The translations under genes and the position numbers were made by a program. This document shows, one piece after another, positions 58,090-64,000 of a stretch of DNA of 64,000 nt; position 1 is the first letter of the stretch, and every line of letters begins with the position of its first letter. The stretch is from Saturnia japonica (Eukaryota > Arthropoda > Insecta > Lepidoptera > Saturniidae), in assembly GCA_033032175.1 (NCBI GenBank), contig CM065318.1, forward strand, positions 4,464,001-4,528,000, written 5' to 3'. Under the pieces are notes generated by a model that made no database searches, was not told where the DNA came from, and was given only the letters and a program-made list of their open reading frames with translations.

Positions 58090-58885
58090 TTGGTGCAGTT
58101 GTTAACTCCCCAAAATGTATAAAATAAAGTACAAATGTAACGTTTACATTCTAGAAGCGCGCGACGATCACAATATGACAACTAGTAGCGTGCGAGTAAC
58201 GAAATTGTATGGCGGTTACATACGAGAAGGTTATATGTATAATTTTTTAAATGTTTATACGCATTTTAGTAAATTTAGTAATAAAAAAAATTCAAATGTT
58301 GTAGTACGTTGGCAAGCGCATCATTAGAACGGCTGGATCGATTTGGTTATTTTTGAAGTGAAACTCCTTTTGGGTTTTAAAAAACGAAAATATATAACAA
58401 AAAAGAGATAGCTATAAATGTGTATATATAGGTTTTAGACTGTGAGAGAATGAGATGGTATGCGTTCCTATATAGTTTCCCTATACATTGTCTATTTTTA
58501 ATGCACTTGAAATATAAACAAAGAGAGGTAGAGAGAGAAAGAAGTTTCACTTTTACCGAGTGTGAACTGACACTCAAATAATTTTTTGTTTTAAAATGTG
58601 CGTAATTGTTCCAATTATATTATCATGGAAAAGAAAAATTGGAAAAGTTTTGCGGAAGGTGTACAAATTCGGAGCAAACTGGACGTCTTTTTTTCTACTA
58701 GATTTTCGTATGAAGTCAAGTCCTCACGATTTGAAGGATGGATATGCGTAATTCTTATTTTGTTTTATTTCTTATAACCCTGGAAAATTTTTCAGGATAA
58801 AAGATTTTGGGATAGGTGGCGCTGAGCTTGATTTATTGAATATTGGAAAGGGCAGGACAATGTCTGCCGGACCAGCTAGTATCGA
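58090..58885 (+). repeat. Unclassified interspersed repeat
   Basis: It contains AACGGCTGGATCGATTTGG and ends GGACAATGTCTGCCGGACC followed by AGCTAGT, wording familiar from lepidopteran repeat ends. The 70-codon frame at 58115-58327 shows no known domain and is treated as repeat sequence. Confidence 0.35.
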
Positions 58886-59244
58886 GTTAATACTATGAAA
58901 AGCTCTTACTTTCATGTAATTATACAATGAAAACCTTTTACCGAAGTGTCCCTTTTAGAAATATGTCAATAACATCGGATTGTATCTAACAGGATCACTT
59001 GGCACGTAGGTCCCCGGAGAAATTCACTTTGGTGTTTTTGACAAGTCGGGCTGCTTCATTGGAAAAGTATACCGATATTATTTTTCATATAGGGTTCATA
59101 AAAATAAGCTTTAAAAGCTTCAAAGGGAATTGAATTTTTTTTTGTATATACTTACACGACTAAGTGTAATGACGACTACCGAGAAATCGGCAATTTATCG
59201 ACTGTCGTTAATGTCATGCCAGCCTGCAAGCTTCTCGTCAGTTA

Positions 59245-59835
59245 TTTATACTTTAATATAATAAAATAAAGTTTTTTTGTTTGTTTGTTTCAACACGCTA
59301 ATCTCTGGAACTACCACTCGGATTCGAAAAATTCGTTTTGTAAGCCAGACTCACGAGGAATAGTATAGGATATCCAACATTAGGCATTAACTCTCAGCTA
59401 GCCCTAAATAATAATTTTTGTTACGTAAGTAGGAATCGCGAACTTCTTTATCCCCCGTACGCTGGCGTAATCTTTAATGATACGGAAATACAATGTTCTA
59501 CAAAAATGTTGTTCCTTAGTATATTTAACAAAAAGTTAGCGATAGCATATGCCTGTCTCTTAAACATAAGTCACGATAAGGTATTTTGTGACAAAAATTT
59601 GAAGATTTGTGGCAATTTAACCCTTACGACCCTTACTTCATCATAAAGACAATTTTATGAGTTCAATTTTGCTCTTTATATCATGTTATTTGGATGAATA
59701 GTTTAGGAGATAATAAAAAATTCAAATAATTTGTACTCGGAGGAAGAACAATTATGATAGGACATGACGTTGGCGGTGCGGTGTTTGTATAATAAAATTA
59801 ACACGGGTGAAACTATAGGGCACAGCTTGTAAGTA
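59245..59835 (-). repeat. Inverted counterparts of the 26 and 27.6 kb repeats
   Basis: 59250-59480 is the reverse of 27520-27770 (CACGAGGAATAGTATAG against CTATACTATTCCTCGTG). 59640-59830 is the reverse of 26055-26250 (GGCGGTGCGGTGTTTG and AACACGGGTGAAACTATAGG). A plus-oriented GCGATAGCATATGCC block (59533) lies between. Confidence 0.6.
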
Positions 59836-61754
59836 TTATTATGATATAATAAATCTGTTATTGTGTTTGTACATGTACAATTTTTTGCAAATTTCTTGTT
59901 AGATTTCTATTACAAAAGACACTGATCACGAATTTGACAAAAGAACTTTTTTTGTCTAGATTTAACTTACAGCCGGCTTACCCGATTTTTATGAAATTTT
60001 CTACACAGGAAGCTTATGTATATATATTTTTAACTGTTTTTACAAATATTAATGATAACAAATAAGAAATATTATTGTATTAATTCTACAGGAATTAATT
60101 AAACTTGGTTGAGACTTAATAAAAAAGGAACTTTTTTTACAATTTGTAAAAGTATTTATTGACAGTTCTTATAGGCTATCAATTATGGAATGACATAATT
60201 ATATCTATTTACTTCCTGTGTACAAAATTAAAGATACTTTATATTGTTATAATCTTTATTTAAATACTCTATGGGCAGTTAGTTCAATATGACACTATAG
60301 GAGACAGGTATATTAGTCGCTGTTAGATGTGTAGCCGATGCGTGTGAGCGAAGGGGAGTCTGCGGAATGATTGCGGTATCACTAAATAAAGATATCCGCA
60401 CAACATCCGTGCGGGGTTCACTGCGGCTCCCATGTGATACTCTCGCAATAGCGAAAAAAATCTTACACGTTTGTCATTTAGTTATTAAATAAGTTTTTAC
60501 CATTGCCCCTCCAAAAAGGCCATTTAATTCATCAATAACAGTGATTAAAACTCTCTTTACTCACAAGTGAATAAAAACTTTTTCGTTGGAATTATGGAAT
60601 TATTTACAAAAAAAAAAAAAAATTGTGCGTGCAGCACCGTACACTTGATAGAAGTGAATGAGTGTTTATCACCTTGTTTTATTACCGCTTGTATGGGTAT
60701 ACAATGATCCCTGAATGCGATAAATCAAAAGATAATCAGTAATGGACTTATCACAATGGGTATAGTGGTCGCGATCTTCCTTCTCTCTCGTGTAACGAAA
60801 TGTGCCTTAACTTAATCTTGAAATTTCACAGTTAATGGTAAAATTAGAGTACATAACTCGTGATTTTTTTTTTATTTCGGTCCCAGTATTACACGCTCCG
60901 CTCAGGAACCATTGATGTCATGTGACGAAAAAAATTGTATGTTACACGGGCGGTACGGGAATTACGAACATCGACCCATTAAAACCCGAAAGCCGAAAGA
61001 ACTCTCGTTCGTAATTGCTTATTTACCGCCCTCAATACACAATGTACTAACTTTAGTACGAGATCTGGCTGCGAGATTACTACGTTCATCGAGTTTTAGT
61101 CAAAAGATTTTTTTTTTTATAATCATGAATAGGTGAGTATATTTTTGTCGAGGTGCTTATCAAAATATGGGTGGCTAGTATTTTTAATTAAAATAATATT
61201 AATTTATTTTATCGAAGAAATATCTTTCATTTGTTTATAGATTAAATTAAAATCCGCTTCACAGGAATATATGTTATTTAAAGAAGATAAAAAGTTTTGG
61301 TTGCTGTTGCGCACTTGGACGCAACCTCTTTGCAGCCAGGTTGTAAACATATTACTTTGTTACATTAATTACACTTTCATCAAGTTTTTTGCTTCGCCTA
61401 AATAATCTTAGATACAGTTGTAATATTAATTTTGTGTATGGAGTATTATCTATTGGTACATATCTATACAATTAATAAAACTGAAGTGTCTGCTTGTAAT
61501 TTCAAAATAATTGATTTTTACTAAACGCATTTGAAAGTACATACGATAGGTACCTATAAAAAACATTTTTAAAATTTCTGTCTATTTGTCGGAGTAATCT
61601 CTGAATCGGTTAGATCGATGTTGATGGGAGTTATAAGAAGTAACTTATTTTAGAAAAATAATTAGGGTTCCGAGCAAATATTAAAAAGCTAGTCATGGTG
61701 AGTAAACCAAGAGATATATCAAATTCGTGTACTACATAATTGTATACATTAAAA
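59836..61754. other. No gene recognised
   Basis: 60740-60780 shares GGACTTATCACAATGGGTAT with 26650-26690. 60355-60460 is a GC-richer patch. The frame ending at 61136 is discussed among the rejected items. Confidence 0.35.
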
Positions 61755-61920
61755 AAAACTACAAAAAAGTCATCAATAGTATATTTCTGTCTTCTAAGGA
61801 AAACCCACAATAAGCATTTTTGTCTTTAAAATAACCGGGAGCGGGGGAGCAAGATCGATGCCGATAGATAGCATTCTGCGGTCCACGTGAGCGAAGTCGC
61901 GGGCACAGCTAGTTTATAAT
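61755..61920 (-). repeat. Inverted copy of the 48485 repeat end
   Basis: ACCGGGAGCGGGGGAGCAAG to GTCGCGGGCACAGCTAGT is the reverse complement of 48490-48560 with changes. Confidence 0.55.
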
Positions 61921-63115
61921 AACATGTTAGGGACAGTGGGTAAAATGGTTGTTTGACCCATTAATGTAATTTTTTAAATAGTGCTCTGTCAATATTTTAT
62001 ACGTAGGCATTCTTGATATGTCAATCAGCTTCCTTATTACTGTATATAATTAGGTGAAGAGATAATACCGACATGAGACGGGATAATGGCGCGTGGACAA
62101 TGCGCCTATCAGCTGTGCCAAGTGCCCCAACTAATATTAAATCTAGCACGCAATACTTATACCGAACTCGGTCTAATTGAAACATCGTCTCTAACATTCA
62201 CTGAACTTGAAAATTGTTTATAACTGGAAATTTAGAGAATATAAACAATATAAGAGCTAATTATAACTATAGTTTAAGAGATTGTTCATAGGTGGATAGG
62301 TAGTTGATAGCATTCCATAAGAAATTGGTTTTTGAATCACTTTTTTACGAAGACATTCGTTCTAAGGTATCTTTATCTTTGGTCTGTGGTTGTTTCGTCA
62401 ATAGCGGGACACATTGCCTACAAATTGACGTTTCAATTATTAATTATGATGGAGAATTAACGGAAATACCGCTTTACCACAAAAACACATTTCAGAAATG
62501 ATATATAAATAAAAGTATTTATTTATAAGTAATTTGGGTAATTCATGTTAAACGCTATTTAAAGACTTTTGAATAATTATCAAATTTAAAATATTGATTG
62601 TTTAATAGCGAACATCGGGACAAACTAGTAATAAATAATAGTAGTTTTATTATAGAAATCATTAAGGTTTTCTTTACGATGATGTAAAAGTAGTTAATTT
62701 TTGTTGTTCTCAAGTAAACAAGTACGAGGATAGGTTTGGACAGTCCCTGTTATAACTAAGTGTAACGGATTGTAAATTGGATCTTGTTAATTTGTGTGTG
62801 AACAATTTTTTCACATGGTATGGTGCTTATACACTTATTTGCTTGATAATTTGCCCCACGGTTTCCCACGCAGTAATTATTATCATCCCGTAATTTTAAT
62901 TTTTTTCATATTATTGATTATTCATATAGACTATGAAATATTAAGTACTCGTATCCAAAATGTAATGAAAACCGCTTCATTTTTTTACGATTTCACAAAA
63001 GCATTATTTATATATCTTAAACCCTATCAATTTTGGAATGACGTATGCTTCCTGTTTACAAAATTTCATTAAAATTGATTGATGTTTGCTCACAGAAATT
63101 CCGAAGTAACCAAAG

Positions 63116-63381
63116 ATGCCGCTGCAGATAAGAAGAAACAAGGGTGTCACGTTCATGAGAGAGAATTTGCTAACGATAATGACAATCGTTGGCGTAATGT
63201 CCGGGACGGCACTGGGTTCCGCACTCCGGGCTTCAGGACACCAGTGGTCAAGGCGGGAAGTCATGTACTTCCAGTTTCCCGGAGAGCTGTTCCTCAGAAT
63301 GCTCAAGAGTTTGATCGTTCCTCTTCTCGTATCGTCGATTGTATCTGCAATCGGGTCTTTAGACCTCAGTCTATCCGGGAA
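63116..63381 (+). CDS. Excitatory amino acid transporter (SLC1 family), first coding exon
   Basis: Starts at ATG 63116, preceded in frame by TAA at 63107-63109, so this is very likely the true start. The 88 codons plus two bases end at a GTAAGT donor at 63382. After a short basic N-terminus, RENLLTIMTIVGVMSGTALG (residues 15-34) is the first membrane helix. Then FQFPGELFLRMLKSLIVPLL (52-71) and VSSIVSAIGSLDLSLSGK (72-89) match the family's FPGE..MRMLK..ilPLI.SS block and helix 2. These transporters co-transport Na+ with glutamate or aspartate at the plasma membrane. The 3' splice site for this exon may be CACAG at 63091-63095. The rest of the gene lies outside the window. Confidence 0.88.
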
Positions 63382-64000
63382 GTAAGTTATCTATTTTTCT
63401 ACTTCTTAGGCGTGTTTTGAAAAAAAAAGTGATTTTTTAAGAAGCGCATGTGCTTTGTAACAAAATGTTACATTGTTAGGTAAATTAAGCTTCGTTTACT
63501 AAAGAATGTTCTACATAAATTTTTAGATAAGTTCTAGATAAATAAGTGGAGCAGAAATTTAACGTGGTGAAACGAGTCACAGCGAATAAGTATTGCATGA
63601 ACGTTAATTTTGATTCACACATATGTAACATTTTAATACTAACATAGGTATTTTTGAAGTAAACATTTTAACAAAAAATGTAATTTAATCTTGTATTTAA
63701 CATTTTTTTTGGGACTTATTTTCAAAAAGAACTTGTCATTCCCAATATAACCTAAACATAGCATCACACAACTATCTTAGTTACATTAACATCTACATCT
63801 AACAACAACATGCACCACATAACATGGAGTGTAAAAAAGTAATATACATACAACGCGATACATAAAATTAGATATCATGTTTTATATCAATGTTTATTCT
63901 AAGTACAATATGGTTGATAAAACCTGATAGGTATTTAATACTGTACATAAGAGTTTGCAAGTTATTTTTAATGACACCGGCCCCGTAATTATGTATTTCA
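63382..64000 (+). other. Start of an EAAT intron
   Basis: GTAAGT opens the intron; the remaining 600 bp are AT-rich with nothing recognisable. Confidence 0.6.

Noticed and set aside
58115..58327. 70-codon frame as a small gene
   Set aside because: No recognisable domain and it lies in repeat-like sequence with known repeat-end wording.
60915..61132. Frame of about 72 codons ending in a GTGAGT donor, considered as an upstream EAAT exon
   Set aside because: Joining it to 63096 gives the wrong frame for the transporter, and the EAAT start is preceded by an in-frame stop. No family resemblance; it could at most be untranslated.
1..64000. CRISPR arrays, operons with ribosome binding sites, bacterial mobile elements
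   Set aside because: Spliced genes, Pol III SINE heads and poly(A) signals show a eukaryotic nuclear sequence; no regularly spaced short repeats were seen.

Overview
The window looks like nuclear DNA of a moth or butterfly. It is AT-rich and intron-containing, and it is crowded with insect transposons: mariner, pogo, hAT, Transib, Jockey- and RTE-like LINEs, gypsy, and tRNA-headed SINEs with lepidopteran-looking bodies. Only seven host genes could be supported. All calls come from reading the sequence; no database search was run, and lepidopteran origin is an inference from gene and repeat style.

Host genes, left to right: (1) Snapin (BLOC-1 subunit), three exons, 8134-10241 (+). (2) The eRF1 glutamine methyltransferase N6AMT1/HemK2, 10244-10864 (+), whose ATG lies 2 nt after the Snapin stop in the same exon, so the pair looks dicistronic. 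(3) A three-exon glutathione S-transferase, 10901-13902 (-), which converges on HemK2 with only 36 bp between stop codons. (4) A five-exon ZAD-C2H2 zinc-finger gene, 19984-29602 (+), with introns swollen by transposons. (5) Cks, the cyclin-dependent kinase subunit, three exons, 39316-41103 (+). (6) SUPT7L/STAF65-gamma of the SAGA complex, single exon, 42956-43936 (-). (7) The first coding exon of an SLC1 glutamate/aspartate transporter (EAAT), 63116-63381 (+), running out of the window.

Mobile DNA by region. 1-5400 holds a Jockey-type RT fragment, a dead mariner, a MITE with long inverted ends and a LINE RT. 5553-8003 holds two abutting hAT elements with recognisable ends and decayed 8-bp duplications; the second ends about 130 bp from the Snapin start codon. 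15023-19178 is an IS630/Tc1-type transposase gene split by a LINE with endonuclease and RT. 20480-23636, inside intron 1 of the zinc-finger gene, holds a pogo-like shell containing a gypsy fragment, then a DD41D element. 30472-37916 is the most complex stretch: a pogo-like element bounded by inverted ends has been entered by a DD34D mariner (30614-31828) and by a Transib element (34660-37740). 45915-46979 is a second copy of the IS630/Tc1-type transposase family seen at 15023.

The most striking object is the Transib element. It has two nearly identical inverted arms of about 930 bp around an intact 314-codon frame. That frame shows RAG1-core hallmarks: CxxC and HxxxxH zinc ligands and a Glu-rich catalytic block. 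It starts CAC, ends GTG and is flanked by CGGCG on both sides. From about 47 kb to 63 kb the sequence is mostly AT-rich with repeat fragments and no convincing gene until the EAAT exon.
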